In this document: positions 53,081 to 62,675 of the stretch, piece by piece | How the letters are laid out: each line of letters begins with the position of its first letter | Numbering within the stretch: the first letter of the stretch is position 1 | Source of the DNA: Gemmatimonadota bacterium | Lineage (GTDB): Bacteria > Gemmatimonadota > Gemmatimonadetes > Longimicrobiales > Gaopeijiaceae | Direction: 5' to 3' | Length of the DNA: 64,000 bases | Assembly (NCBI GenBank): GCA_028873815.1 | Contig: JAPPNN010000010.1 | Span: forward strand, 1-64,000 | Position numbers and translations under genes: made by a program | The notes under the pieces: model-generated | The model's input: only the letters and a program-made list of their open reading frames with translations | Databases searched by the model: none | What the model was told of the DNA's origin: nothing

Positions 53081-56000
53081 TCAAGCTAAGCATGCGCCGG
53101 CCGGTGGCGGTCGCGATGGCGTACGTCGCGGTGGCGCTCCTCGGCGTGCGGGCGTGGCAGGACATTCCGATCGAACTGATGCCCGACACCCAGCTGCCCC
53201 GGCTGACGGTCCAGGGGACCTGGCGGGGCGCCTCTCCGGAAACGGTGGAGGCGTTCCTCACCTCGCCCCTGGAAGCGGCGATCCAGCTGGTGGAAGGCGT
53301 CGAAAAGGTCGTTTCCGAGTCCTCGGAAGGGAGCGCCACAGTCTATATCGACTTCTCTCGCGACATCGACATGGATTTCGCGCGTCTCGATCTCTCCGAG
53401 CGGCTTGCGACGCTGGAAGAGAACGAACTCCCCCCCGGAGTCGACCGGGTGACCGTCTCTCCCTATATCCCGGACGAGTTCAGGGAGACCCAGGGGCGCC
53501 CGCTGCTGCTCTACACCTTCACGGGTACGCGGACGCTGGAATCGCTTCGGCAACACCTCGACGATGTCGTGATTCCCGAGTTGAGCCGCGTCGAGGGGGT
53601 CGCGCTGGTCACCGCACGCGGGGGCCGCGAGCGGCTGATCGAAATCGAGCTGGACCGCGAGCTGATGGCGGCCATGGGCGTCACCACGTTCGACGTGGAC
53701 CAGAGGCTGGCCAATCTCGATCTGGTGCGCGAAGCGGGCGCGGTCCGGTCCGGTGACCGGCAGTGGACGGTAACGATCCGGAACCGGCCCGTGTCCGCCC
53801 AGGACATCCGCACCGCGATCGTGAAATCCGACGGTGGGCGTGTCATCCGGGTCTCGGACATCGCCGTCGTGCGCGACACCTACGAGGACATCCGGAGCCA
53901 CTACCGGGTCAACTCGCGGCCGGCCGTGCAAATGCGGGTCACGAAGGAGATCGGCGCCAATTCCGTGCGGGTCGCGGACAGGGTGAAGGAGCGTCTGGCG
54001 GCCGTCGAACTTCGGAACCCGCCCAACACCGGCTTCATCCTGGACTGGGACGAGAGCAGACAGATCCGGCGGCAGATGTCCGACCTGCGCAGCCGGGCGC
54101 TCATTTCGGTCATCGTGATCTTCGGGGTGCTCTTCCTGTTCCTGGGGTCGTTGCGCTCCGCGGTCGTGGTGTTCGCCACGATTGCGTTTTCCATCCTCAT
54201 TTCGCTCAACCTGATCTACTTCGCGGGATTCTCACTGAACGTCCTGACGCTCATGGGGCTCGCGATGGCGTTCGGCCTCATCGTCGACAACTCCATCGTT
54301 GTGCTGGAGAACATCTACCGGCGATGGCAATCCGGACGATCGCGGGACAGCGCCATCCAGGAAGGAGCAACGCATGTGGTGCTTCCCATCCTGGCCGCGA
54401 CCGCAACCACCCTGATCGTCTTCGCTCCCTTCGTCTATCTGCAGGACGAGTTGCGGATCTACTACCTGCCGCTGGCCATCGTGGTCGTGTTGAGCCTCCT
54501 GGCGTCGCTGCTGGTGGCGTTCAGCTTCATCCCGGGGCTCGTCGGGAGGATCCTGCCACCACGAGAAAAGGCCACCACATCCATCACTGGCCGCTCGGCG
54601 GCGCGCCCGCCGCTCTATCTGCGCTTCTACCGGGGGCTCGTGGGGTTTACGCTGCGACGGCCTTGGGTGGTCGTCGCCGTGTGCCTGGCGATGCTCGGCG
54701 GCTCCGGGTACCTGTTCGACCAGTACGTCAACAAGGGCAGGGTCTGGGGGGGCGGCTGGGGCCAGTCGACCTACATCGACATCCAGATCCGCCTCCCGCG
54801 CGGGTCCGACATCGAGCGCACCGACCAGTTGACCCGGTACTTCGAGGAACGTCTGCGCCAGATGCCGGAAGTCGAACGTTTCGTGACGAATGTGTCCCCC
54901 GAGTCGAGCCGGACCAGGGTCACCTTCCCCGAGGCACTCGAGCTTACCGACGTGCCGGTGCGCATCAAGGAGCAGCTCTTCGCCTTCTCGCTGGGGTTCT
55001 CCCGCGCCGAGGTGCGTGTGTACGGCTACGGTCCCTCCTTCTACGGCGGCGGAGGATCGCCGCCCAACTACACGATCCAGGTCCTCGGGTACAACTACGA
55101 GAAGGTTCGCGACATCGCCGAGGACCTCGGAGGCCGGCTGGAGCGGTTCCCGCGCATTCGCGATGTGAACACGAACGCATCCTTCGGTTTCTTCACGCGC
55201 GACCGGGCATCCGAATTCGCCGTGGACATCCGCCGCGACGTCGTGGCCCGCCATGACCTTTCGGTCGAGTTCCTGGTCGGGCAGATCTCGGATGCCGTGC
55301 GCGGCCAATTGAGCCAGGATCTGCTGAAGATCGGGGGCGACGAAGTCCGCTACGACGTGAAGCTGGAGGGGAACCGGGAGGTCGATCTGGTCGAACTGCA
55401 GCAGACGCTCGTCCTGACTCCGACAGGCAATCCGGTCCGGTTGGGAGAGCTCGTGACCGTCCGCCCCCGCGAGGTGTTGGCCACCATCCGCCGTGAAGAC
55501 CAGCAGTACGAGCGCTCTGTAGCATACGAGTTCCGGGGGCCCTACAAGCTCGGCGACCTCTATCACAACAGCGTGATCGACATGACCGAAGTGCCGCCCG
55601 GGTACACGGTCAAGAAGGCCGACCGGTGGCGCTGGTCGCTGGACGAGCAGTCACAGATGGCGCTGCTGCTCATCGTGTCCATCCTCCTCATCTACATGGT
55701 GACGGCCGCGCTCTTCGAGTCGCTGCTGCTGCCGCTGTGCGTCCTCCTTACGGTGCCCATGGCCCTGGTCGGGGTCTTTCTCCTCTTCTTCTACCTGGAC
55801 GCGCACTTCACGCGCGAGGCGTACATCGGCGTCATCATGATGGGAGGAATCGTGGTGAACAACGCGATTCTCCTTGTCGACCACATAAACCGCGTGCGGC
55901 GGGAGACGCCGCTTGCCCTGGACGCGGCCATCCTCAAGGGCACGCTTGAGCGCGTCAGACCGATCCTCATGACCACCACGACGACCATACTGGGGCTGGC

Positions 56001-56229
56001 GCCGCTGGTCATCTTCAGCGAGACGGCGAATTCGAATATCTGGAACGCTCTGACCTACGCCCTGATCGGCGGACTGGCGTCGTCGACCTTCCTGGTCCTG
56101 ACCGCCACGCCGGCGCTCTACCTGCTCTTCGAGCGCCCGAAGGCGCGCCGTGCGGCGGCCCGGGCGGCGCATTCGGCTGCGGCGGCGGGAGTCGCACCGG
56201 CTTCGGCCCCTGGAGCGGGCGCCAGCTGA
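53077..56229 (+). CDS. RND family efflux permease 2
   Basis: A 1050-aa second permease, clearly different from the first. The opening is RRPVAVAMAYVAVALLG then IPIELMPDTQLPRL. TM4 has GLIVDNSIVVLENI, and the C-terminal half has TM segments around DEQSQMALLLIVSILLIYMV. One adaptor and one TolC serve two unlike permeases, as in MdtABC-type heteromeric pumps, so a mixed trimer is possible. The ATG at 53077 in the previous stop is chosen. gltX follows 7 bp later. Confidence 0.93.
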   Translation: MIKLSMRRPVAVAMAYVAVALLGVRAWQDIPIELMPDTQLPRLTVQGTWRGASPETVEAFLTSPLEAAIQLVEGVEKVVSESSEGSATVYIDFSRDIDMDFARLDLSERLATLEENELPPGVDRVTVSPYIPDEFRETQGRPLLLYTFTGTRTLESLRQHLDDVVIPELSRVEGVALVTARGGRERLIEIELDRELMAAMGVTTFDVDQRLANLDLVREAGAVRSGDRQWTVTIRNRPVSAQDIRTAIVKSDGGRVIRVSDIAVVRDTYEDIRSHYRVNSRPAVQMRVTKEIGANSVRVADRVKERLAAVELRNPPNTGFILDWDESRQIRRQMSDLRSRALISVIVIFGVLFLFLGSLRSAVVVFATIAFSILISLNLIYFAGFSLNVLTLMGLAMAFGLIVDNSIVVLENIYRRWQSGRSRDSAIQEGATHVVLPILAATATTLIVFAPFVYLQDELRIYYLPLAIVVVLSLLASLLVAFSFIPGLVGRILPPREKATTSITGRSAARPPLYLRFYRGLVGFTLRRPWVVVAVCLAMLGGSGYLFDQYVNKGRVWGGGWGQSTYIDIQIRLPRGSDIERTDQLTRYFEERLRQMPEVERFVTNVSPESSRTRVTFPEALELTDVPVRIKEQLFAFSLGFSRAEVRVYGYGPSFYGGGGSPPNYTIQVLGYNYEKVRDIAEDLGGRLERFPRIRDVNTNASFGFFTRDRASEFAVDIRRDVVARHDLSVEFLVGQISDAVRGQLSQDLLKIGGDEVRYDVKLEGNREVDLVELQQTLVLTPTGNPVRLGELVTVRPREVLATIRREDQQYERSVAYEFRGPYKLGDLYHNSVIDMTEVPPGYTVKKADRWRWSLDEQSQMALLLIVSILLIYMVTAALFESLLLPLCVLLTVPMALVGVFLLFFYLDAHFTREAYIGVIMMGGIVVNNAILLVDHINRVRRETPLALDAAILKGTLERVRPILMTTTTTILGLAPLVIFSETANSNIWNALTYALIGGLASSTFLVLTATPALYLLFERPKARRAAARAAHSAAAAGVAPASAPGAGAS

Positions 56230-56236
56230 CCTCGAT

Positions 56237-57688
56237 ATGAGACTTCGCTTCGCCCCGTCACCCACGGGGTACCTTCATGTGGGAGGAGCGCGCACGGCGC
56301 TCTTTAACTGGCTGCTGGCGCGCGGGAACGGGGGCGCCTTTCTGCTGCGAATAGAGGACACCGACCGCAACCGAAGCCGGCCCGAGCACGTCGAGGCCAT
56401 CCTCGGCGGTCTCCGCTGGCTCGGCATCGACTGGGACGAAGAGCCCGTCTTCCAGGCCGACGGACTCGAGCGGCATCGGGCCGACGCGCTTCTCCTCCTG
56501 GAGCGGGGGAGCGCCTATCGGGACTTCACGCCGCAGGAGGAGTTCGAACGCGCACGGGACGCGGCCGTCGCAGCCGGGAGCGGAGCTGTGACCCGGCTCT
56601 CGCGGGAGCTCGCCGCGCGGGTGCCGGCGGCCGAGGCGGAGAGACGGGCCGCGGCCGGCGAGCCCTTCGCGGTACGGTTCCGGGTGCCCGACGGAAGCAC
56701 CACCTGGCGGGACATGGTGCACGGCGAAAAGCGCTTCGCCAACAGCGAGATCGAAGACTTCGTCATCCTCAGGGGGGACGGCACGCCCACGTACAACCAC
56801 GCGGTCGTATCGGACGACGCCCACATGACGGTTAGCCACGTGATCCGCGGCGACGATCACATCTCCAACACGCCCAAGCAGATCCTGCTGTACGAAGCGC
56901 TGGGGCACGAAGTCCCCGCTTTCGGGCACCTCCCCATGATCCTCGGTCCGGATGGCAAACGGCTGTCCAAGCGGCACGGCGCCCAGGCGGTGAACAGCTA
57001 CGAGGAGGAAGGCGTGCTGCCCGAGGCGATGGTCAACTTCCTCGCACTGCTGGGCTGGTCGCCCGGAACCGACGAGGAGCTGATGTCCCGGAACGAATTG
57101 GTCGTGCGGTTCACCATGGACCGGGTCCTGAAGAAGGGGTCGGTATTCGATCCCGCCAAGCTCTACTGGATGAATGGTAAGTACATGGGGCGCCTGGGCA
57201 CACGGGAACTCGCGGTACGGCTGCGGCGGACCCTGGCTTCGCGGCCCTCCCCGGCTGAAGCGTACGAACTTTCCGACGACGCGTTCCGGCGGATGACGGA
57301 GGCGCTGGCTCCCAGGAGCCGCTCATTTTCCGAAATGGCCACGCTGGCGGCCCCGTATGTTGGCCCGGTCACGAGCTACGACGCCAAGGCGGCGCGCAAG
57401 AGCTGGTACAGGAATCCGGGGGGTGTGGCGGAGGTCCTGAAGAGGGTGCGGGCGGAACTTGCCGTGGCGGAGTGGGAATCGGAGACACTCGAACAGTCGC
57501 TTCGCGGTCTTGCGGGGGACCTCGGCATGGGTGCCGGCAAGGTCTTCCAGCCGCTGCGCCTTGCACTGACTGGACTTCCGGCCTCGCCGGGTATCTTCGA
57601 CGTCCTTCTGATCCTGGGCCGTGAACGGTCCGTGAGGCGAATTGAGCGCGCGATCCACGCGATCGCGTCACACGCCGGGCCCGCCTGA
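56237..57688 (+). CDS. gltX: Glutamyl-tRNA synthetase
   Basis: A 483-aa class Ib synthetase that charges tRNA-Glu. FAPSPTGYLHVGGARTALFN carries the HIGH-type motif, RIEDTD follows, and KRLSKRHGA is the KMSKS-type motif. The C-terminal anticodon-binding cage is all-helical, as in bacterial GluRS. Residues 90-150 (SAYRDFTPQEEFERARD onward) have the usual editing-free insertion; no zinc cysteines are present. Whether it also charges tRNA-Gln cannot be told here. The ATG at 56237 is chosen because it sits directly before the first motif. Confidence 0.94.
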   Translation: MRLRFAPSPTGYLHVGGARTALFNWLLARGNGGAFLLRIEDTDRNRSRPEHVEAILGGLRWLGIDWDEEPVFQADGLERHRADALLLLERGSAYRDFTPQEEFERARDAAVAAGSGAVTRLSRELAARVPAAEAERRAAAGEPFAVRFRVPDGSTTWRDMVHGEKRFANSEIEDFVILRGDGTPTYNHAVVSDDAHMTVSHVIRGDDHISNTPKQILLYEALGHEVPAFGHLPMILGPDGKRLSKRHGAQAVNSYEEEGVLPEAMVNFLALLGWSPGTDEELMSRNELVVRFTMDRVLKKGSVFDPAKLYWMNGKYMGRLGTRELAVRLRRTLASRPSPAEAYELSDDAFRRMTEALAPRSRSFSEMATLAAPYVGPVTSYDAKAARKSWYRNPGGVAEVLKRVRAELAVAEWESETLEQSLRGLAGDLGMGAGKVFQPLRLALTGLPASPGIFDVLLILGRERSVRRIERAIHAIASHAGPA

Positions 57689-57726
57689 CCGGGTCCAGCC
57701 CGGGTCCACTTTCAGCGGCCTGCGGG

Positions 57727-57755
57727 TTGCGAATCGGGCGGAGTGCGCCTAACAT
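57727..57755 (+). promoter_or_regulatory. Promoter of the lexA-like gene
   Basis: TTGCGA (57727-57732) and TAACAT (57750-57755) are spaced by exactly 17 bp. A transcript would begin near 57762, which rules out the GTG at 57743 as a start for the lexA-like gene and favours ATG 57797 or 57821. No SOS-box-like palindrome is evident around it. Confidence 0.6.
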
Positions 57756-57796
57756 TGCGACCTTCCCGATCAGCCATTCCCCCCACCCGGAAGCGC

Positions 57797-58504
57797 ATGC
57801 GAACCGGACAGAAATCCGCCATGTCGTCAGGTCAGATATCCGGTGCCGCAGCCGCAACGGCGCTGAGCGAAATCGAACGGGGCATCCTCGACTTCATCGT
57901 CTTTTTCCTTCGGAGCAACACCTACCAGCCGTCGATCCGGGAAATCGGAAGGCAGTTCGGGATCAAGAGCACCAAGACGGTGTCCGAGCATCTCCAGGCC
58001 TTGGCGGACAAGGGATACATCGAGCGGGATCCTTCCCGTTCGAGGGGTGTGCGGATCCTGGGAATCGACCTCAACGCCGAATCCGTTTCGCTCCCTTGCT
58101 TCGAGGATCTGCGCGATGCGGTGCCCGGCAGACTCACCCGCAAAGCGGAAGGCTACATCACGCTTGACCGCCAGTTGGCCGGGGGAAAGGGGGCCTTCAT
58201 GGTGCGCGCCCCCCGGGATGTGCTTCCCAATGGGTCGGTCGCCGACGGGGACCTGCTCGTTGTCGCTCCCGTGGTGGCGGAGGAGTTGAGCGACGGCGAA
58301 GTGATCGTGGCGCGCGTGAGCGGAATCCCGGATTATTTCCGCGTCCAGCGAAGCAGGTCACAGGTGCTCCTTCACCCGCTGGGGCGGGACGGGGTACCCT
58401 CCCGCATGGACGAGCCGGCTTCGCTGGTGCTGGTCGGCCGGGTCACGGGGCTCTATCGCCGGGTCGATCCCGGTTCGTTCGCAAAGCCCTCCGTCGCGCA
58501 CTGA
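57797..58504 (+). CDS. LexA-like repressor lacking the self-cleavage residues
   Basis: About 235 aa. The N-terminal winged helix is LexA-type: ERGILDFIVFFLRSNTYQPS, IREIGRQFGIKSTKTVSEHLQALADKGYIER and RSRGVRI. The C-terminal domain follows the S24 peptidase fold (AEGYITLD, SVADGDLLVV, DGEVIVARV), but the catalytic Ser segment (GxSM in LexA) reads RAPRDV (codons 58205-58222), the catalytic Lys region (VTVKR) reads DYFRVQ, and the Ala-Gly cleavage site is not seen. It should bind DNA as a dimer but not be inactivated by RecA-triggered self-cleavage. Regulation by another signal, or constitutive repression, is inferred. Confidence 0.82.
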   Translation: MRTGQKSAMSSGQISGAAAATALSEIERGILDFIVFFLRSNTYQPSIREIGRQFGIKSTKTVSEHLQALADKGYIERDPSRSRGVRILGIDLNAESVSLPCFEDLRDAVPGRLTRKAEGYITLDRQLAGGKGAFMVRAPRDVLPNGSVADGDLLVVAPVVAEELSDGEVIVARVSGIPDYFRVQRSRSQVLLHPLGRDGVPSRMDEPASLVLVGRVTGLYRRVDPGSFAKPSVAH

Positions 58505-58551
58505 GCAGCGTCCCCGACATCCCACCCGGCCCCGATCCCGACCGTGCCTGG

Positions 58552-58983
58552 ATGGCACGGGCACTGGAGCTGGCACGCGCGGCGGCGCTTCGCGGAGAGG
58601 TGCCGGTCGGCGCTGTGGTCATCCGCGGTGGCAAGGTCATCGCGGAGGCTCACAACCGCACCGCCCAGGACAGCGATCCCACGGCCCACGCGGAGGCGCT
58701 GGCCATTCGGCGCGCCGCTCGTCGTCTCGCTGACTGGCGCCTGGAGAGGTGCACCCTGTACACCACCCTGGAGCCCTGCGCCCATTGCGCCGGGGCGGTG
58801 GTTCTCGCTCGGGTATCGCGTGTGGTCTTCGGTGCTGCGGACCCGAAGGCCGGCATGGCCGGGAGCCTGGAAAACCTCGTACAGGATCCGCGGCTCAACC
58901 ATCGTGTCGAGCTCCTCGGGGGTGTGCTCGCCGAGGAGTCCGGCGATCTGTTGCGCGGCTTCTTTCGGGCACGTCGAGGTTAG
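58552..58983 (+). CDS. tadA: tRNA-specific adenosine deaminase
   Basis: A 143-aa zinc enzyme that turns adenosine-34 of tRNA-Arg(ACG) into inosine. The active site is HAE (His46, Glu48) and PCAHC (Pro75-Cys79), with Gly-Ala-Val-Val before it and the closing RLNHRVELLGGVLAEE. The length is normal for bacterial TadA. It starts 47 bp after the lexA-like gene and probably shares its promoter. Confidence 0.93.
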   Translation: MARALELARAAALRGEVPVGAVVIRGGKVIAEAHNRTAQDSDPTAHAEALAIRRAARRLADWRLERCTLYTTLEPCAHCAGAVVLARVSRVVFGAADPKAGMAGSLENLVQDPRLNHRVELLGGVLAEESGDLLRGFFRARRG

Positions 58984-58995
58984 CTAAAGTTAAAC

Positions 58996-59012
58996 CCTGA
59001 CGTTACGTCAGG
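58996..59012. terminator. Palindrome CCTGACG-TTA-CGTCAGG at convergent gene ends
   Basis: A perfect 7-bp stem with a 3-base loop between tadA and the antiporter gene, which end toward each other; it covers the antiporter stop codon. No T-run follows on the plus strand, so termination, if any, is likely weak or two-way. Confidence 0.4.
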
Positions 59013-60987
59013 CTGCGTCCTCGGCGGTCGCTGGGCCGTCAATCTCCGGTACGGGCGTGCCGAACACGCGCAGGAAGACGGCCAGAACGGCCACGCCGGC
59101 CGCCAGCGCGATCCACGTGGGCAGCCCGAGGGCGGTTCCCACGCTGCCCAGTGCCAGACCGATCACGCCGACGAGCACGGCATATGGCAACTGGGTGCGC
59201 ACATGGTCGACGTGGTCGCACGCGGCCGCGGTCGAGGACAGCACGGTGGTATCGGAGATGGGTGAGCAGTGGTCGCCCCAGATCGCACCCGCCAGCACCG
59301 AACTCGTGGTGCCGAGCAGGATGCCGTAGACGGAGCCGTCGGCGAAGCCCGTGCCACCCGCGAGCGATACCGTCAGGGGGATCACCAGGGGGATCAGGAT
59401 TGCCATGGTGGTCCACGATGTCCCGGTCGCGAAGGCCATCGCGCCGGCGGTCACGAACACGACCGCCGGGAGAAGGAACAGCGGCAGGTTGCCGCCCAGC
59501 AGCTGCGACAGGTAGCCCGCCGTGCCGACATCCTGTGTCACCGCACCGAGCGACCATGCCAGGGTCAGAATCACCATGGCGATCATCATGGCCTTGACGC
59601 CGCCCAGCCACGCGCCAACGCACTCGTGCACGGTCAGGATGCGTTGTCCCAGCGACAGCGCGGCCGCGACCAGACATCCCGCGAGCGACCCCCAGAGGAG
59701 GGGATTGAAGGGGTCGGCCGCGCCGAAGGTGTCACGCAGATGGTAGAAGACCCCGGCCAGGCCTCCGCTGGCCGAGCCCTCGCCCAGCGCAGCGCGTCCC
59801 GAGGCGTACAGTCCGCCGAGTACGACAAGCACGACGGTCAGCACCGGAAGGCCCGCATTCCACCACCGCTTCGGCGCCCCTTCCTTGGCGTTCACGAAGC
59901 TCGCGGAGGTGTCGGTGGCCAGCATCGCCCCCTCACGGTGGACCCCGCCGCCCGCCGCCGCCCGCTGTTCGGCCCTGGCCATCGGACCGAAGTCCCGGTT
60001 CATGTACGACGTCATGAACACGAGGGCCATCGCGAGTATGGGATAGAAGAGGTAGGGGATCGTCTGGATGAAGACCGTGTACGGACTCAGGCCTGCGAGG
60101 AAGGCCGCGTCGGCGCCCGTCGTGGTGCCGGCCGCGGCGGTGAGGCCACCGCCGATCAGCGAGATCTCGTACCCGACCCAGGTCGAGACGGGCACCAGGG
60201 CGGCGATGGGAGCGGCGGTCGAATCCACGAGGTAGGCCAGCTTCTCGCGCGAGACCTTGAGCCGGTCCGTAACGGGGCGCATCGTGTTGCCGACGACGAG
60301 CGTGTTGGCGTAGTCGTCGAAGAAGATCGCCAGCCCGGCGGCGGCCGTGGCCAGCTTGCCCCGGCGCCGGTTTCTGGCCAGGGGGGCGACGGCGCGGACC
60401 ACGCCCAGCGTGCCGCCGTTCTTGCTGATCATCCCGACCATCCCGCCCAGCAGCAGACTGAAGACCACGATCTGCGTGTGGCCGCCGTCGGTGTCGCCGA
60501 GGGCCGGGACGATATACTGATCGACGAGCCGCCACGTCGCCTGGATCGGGTTGTAACCGGCCACCGCCAGCGCGCCGAGCCAGATGCCGGCCAGGAGCGC
60601 CGTGATCACCTCCTTGAAGATCAGGGCGAGCGCGATGGCGACAAGCGGCGGAAGAATCGAGAACCACGCGGGAGCGAAGGGACTGGTGACCGTGTGCACC
60701 GTGCCGCCCACCCGCACTTCCAGCGGAAGCTCGGCCCGCGAGCGCACGACGACGTCACGGAATTCGCGGACCTGACGTGCACCGACCGTTCCCGAAGCGA
60801 TCAGCGTTCCCTCGGCGCTGCGGACCTCGACCAGCGAGGACACCTCGTCCGCTCCATGCACCGTGAGCGTGAACGGCACCGAGCCGAGGACGACCCTGGG
60901 GCCCTCGACGGCTTCCTGTCCGCTCGCGCCGACGGGAATCGCGGTGAGAGTGCCCATGAGGAGAAGGTGGGTGGTTCGAAGGAACAT
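59008..60987 (-). CDS. NhaC-family Na+/H+ antiporter with exported N-terminal domain
   Basis: A 659-aa protein. A signal-like N-terminus (MFLRTTHLLLMGTLTAIPVGASG) is followed by about 85 strand-rich residues, then at least ten hydrophobic helices. NhaC/ArsB-type marks include FFDDYANTLVVGNTMRP, STAAPIAALVPVSTWVGYE, and in the second half FATGTSWTTMAILIPL, GAIWGDHCSPISDTTVLSS and the Asp-rich cation sites they carry. The periplasmic first domain is an addition to the usual NhaC layout. GGAG lies 5 bases before the ATG at 60987, which sets the start. It is divergent from pyrR. Confidence 0.9.
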   Translation of the reverse strand: MFLRTTHLLLMGTLTAIPVGASGQEAVEGPRVVLGSVPFTLTVHGADEVSSLVEVRSAEGTLIASGTVGARQVREFRDVVVRSRAELPLEVRVGGTVHTVTSPFAPAWFSILPPLVAIALALIFKEVITALLAGIWLGALAVAGYNPIQATWRLVDQYIVPALGDTDGGHTQIVVFSLLLGGMVGMISKNGGTLGVVRAVAPLARNRRRGKLATAAAGLAIFFDDYANTLVVGNTMRPVTDRLKVSREKLAYLVDSTAAPIAALVPVSTWVGYEISLIGGGLTAAAGTTTGADAAFLAGLSPYTVFIQTIPYLFYPILAMALVFMTSYMNRDFGPMARAEQRAAAGGGVHREGAMLATDTSASFVNAKEGAPKRWWNAGLPVLTVVLVVLGGLYASGRAALGEGSASGGLAGVFYHLRDTFGAADPFNPLLWGSLAGCLVAAALSLGQRILTVHECVGAWLGGVKAMMIAMVILTLAWSLGAVTQDVGTAGYLSQLLGGNLPLFLLPAVVFVTAGAMAFATGTSWTTMAILIPLVIPLTVSLAGGTGFADGSVYGILLGTTSSVLAGAIWGDHCSPISDTTVLSSTAAACDHVDHVRTQLPYAVLVGVIGLALGSVGTALGLPTWIALAAGVAVLAVFLRVFGTPVPEIDGPATAEDAA

Positions 60988-61152
60988 GAGGGCTCCGCGT
61001 GGGCGTTGGGGACGTGAAGGACCGGGAACGGCCGGACCGGGAACCCCATCATGATGTTGGCCGACGGCTTCCTGTGCAATTACCTTTGGGCCGCCCGGAA
61101 TGCTGTCCGCCGCGCTGACCCGCGGCCCATCGAAGGAGTGCGAACCCGAAAG

Positions 61153-61707
61153 GTGACTCCCACCGACCCCACGGTGCTCATGGACGGCGCGGATGTCCGG
61201 CGTGCTGTCGACCGCATGGCTCACGAGGTTCTGGAGAAGCTGGGAGGCAACCGTCGTTTCGTGCTGATCGGAATCCAGCGGCGGGGGGTCGACCTTGCCG
61301 GCATGATCTCGACCGCCATCGCAGCCGCCGAGGGAATCGAAGTCGCCACCGGCACTCTGGACATCACCTTCTATCGTGACGACCTGATGGCTGTCGGGCC
61401 GCGCCCGGTGGTGGGTGAAACGAAGCTCCCGACCGGTGGTCTGGACGACATGGCGGTCGTCCTGGTGGACGATGTCCTGTACACTGGCCGCACGGCGCGC
61501 GCCGCCCTTAACGAGCTCATGGACTGGGGACGCCCCGCGCGCATCCTCCTCTGCGTTCTCGTGGACCGCGGCGACCGCGAATTGCCGATACAGCCGGACA
61601 TCGTGGGCCGTGCGTTCCAGGTGCTGGCGAATCAGCGGGTGGATGTCCACGTTCCGGATATCGACGGGGAGCTGGCGGTGGTGCTCAGTGCCGTGGAGCG
61701 CGGATGA
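61153..61707 (+). CDS. pyrR: PyrR bifunctional pyrimidine regulator / uracil phosphoribosyltransferase
   Basis: A 184-aa PRTase-fold protein. Visible are [22 protein letters not shown] and the PRPP loop [18 protein letters not shown]. In the family PyrR senses UMP/UTP and attenuates pyr mRNA, with minor UPRT activity. It is the first gene of a pyrR-pyrB-pyrC operon with 4-bp overlaps, which fits this role. The GTG at 61153 gives the family length; a GTG 15 bases earlier is possible. A PyrR-binding RNA hairpin in the leader was not identified. Confidence 0.88.
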   Translation: MTPTDPTVLMDGADVRRAVDRMAHEVLEKLGGNRRFVLIGIQRRGVDLAGMISTAIAAAEGIEVATGTLDITFYRDDLMAVGPRPVVGETKLPTGGLDDMAVVLVDDVLYTGRTARAALNELMDWGRPARILLCVLVDRGDRELPIQPDIVGRAFQVLANQRVDVHVPDIDGELAVVLSAVERG

Positions 61708-62675
61708 CCGGATCGGCGGCGGCTCTGGGCAAGGACCTGATCGGGCTGGAGCCTTTGTCGCCAGATCAGATTCGAGTCATTCTCGACACCGCCGAACCCT
61801 TCAAGGAGATCACCGAGCGGCGTATCAAGAAGCTCCCGGTGCTGCGTGGGAAGACCATCGTCAACCTCTTCTTCGAGCCGTCCACCCGCACCCGCATCTC
61901 CTTCGAATTCGCGGAAAAGCGGCTGTCAGCCGACACGGTGAACATCGGTGCCGCCGGATCCTCGGTTTCGAAGGGGGAGACGCTGGTGGACACGGCGCGC
62001 AACCTGGAGGCGATGAGCATCGACATGGTGGTGATCCGCCACTGGTCGGCCGGCGCCGCGTCCTTCCTCGCGGCGCGCATTCCCTCGAACGTGATCAATG
62101 CGGGCGACGGCGCCCACGAGCATCCCACCCAGGGACTGCTGGACATTCTCACGCTGCGCGACCACTTCGGAAGTCTCGAAGGACTGCGGGTGTGCATCGT
62201 CGGGGACGTGCTGCACTCGCGCGTTGCGCGGTCCAACATCTACGGGCTGGTCAAATTGGGTGCCCGGGTCGGCGTGTGCGGGCCACGTACTCTCCTGCCG
62301 GCGCGCATCGAACAGCTCGGCGTGCGGGTCTTCGCCAGGGTCGACGACGCAATTCGGTGGGCGGACGCACTGAACGTGCTGCGGTTGCAGCTGGAGCGGA
62401 TGCAGGACGGCTTCGTGCCGTCGCTCAGGGAGTACAACCGGGTGTTCGGGATCACGCGCCCACGCCTCGAGCGTGCGCCGAAGGAACTGCTGATCATGCA
62501 CCCCGGACCGATGAATCGGGGCGTCGAGATCGATTCGGATGTGGCGGACGGGCCTCACTCGGTGATTCTGCAGCAGGTGACCAACGGAGTGGCCGTGCGC
62601 ATGGCGGTCCTCTACCTGCTGGCGGGCGGCGCACCGCATTTGGCCGAGGCCGCACGGGACTGGACGGGCGCATGA
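61704..62675 (+). CDS. pyrB: Aspartate carbamoyltransferase catalytic chain
   Basis: A 323-aa enzyme that joins carbamoyl phosphate and aspartate. The carbamoyl-phosphate site STRTR (60-64) in [13 protein letters not shown] is intact, as are [16 protein letters not shown] and [13 protein letters not shown]. No pyrI regulatory chain is nearby. It overlaps pyrR and pyrC by 4 bp each. In several bacteria PyrB assembles with a PyrC-like partner, which is relevant because the PyrC encoded next to it looks inactive. Confidence 0.95.
   Translation: MTGSAAALGKDLIGLEPLSPDQIRVILDTAEPFKEITERRIKKLPVLRGKTIVNLFFEPSTRTRISFEFAEKRLSADTVNIGAAGSSVSKGETLVDTARNLEAMSIDMVVIRHWSAGAASFLAARIPSNVINAGDGAHEHPTQGLLDILTLRDHFGSLEGLRVCIVGDVLHSRVARSNIYGLVKLGARVGVCGPRTLLPARIEQLGVRVFARVDDAIRWADALNVLRLQLERMQDGFVPSLREYNRVFGITRPRLERAPKELLIMHPGPMNRGVEIDSDVADGPHSVILQQVTNGVAVRMAVLYLLAGGAPHLAEAARDWTGA

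Noticed and set aside
57743-57796. Earlier GTG start for the lexA-like gene
   Set aside because: It lies between the -35 and -10 elements at 57727-57755, so it would not be in the transcript.
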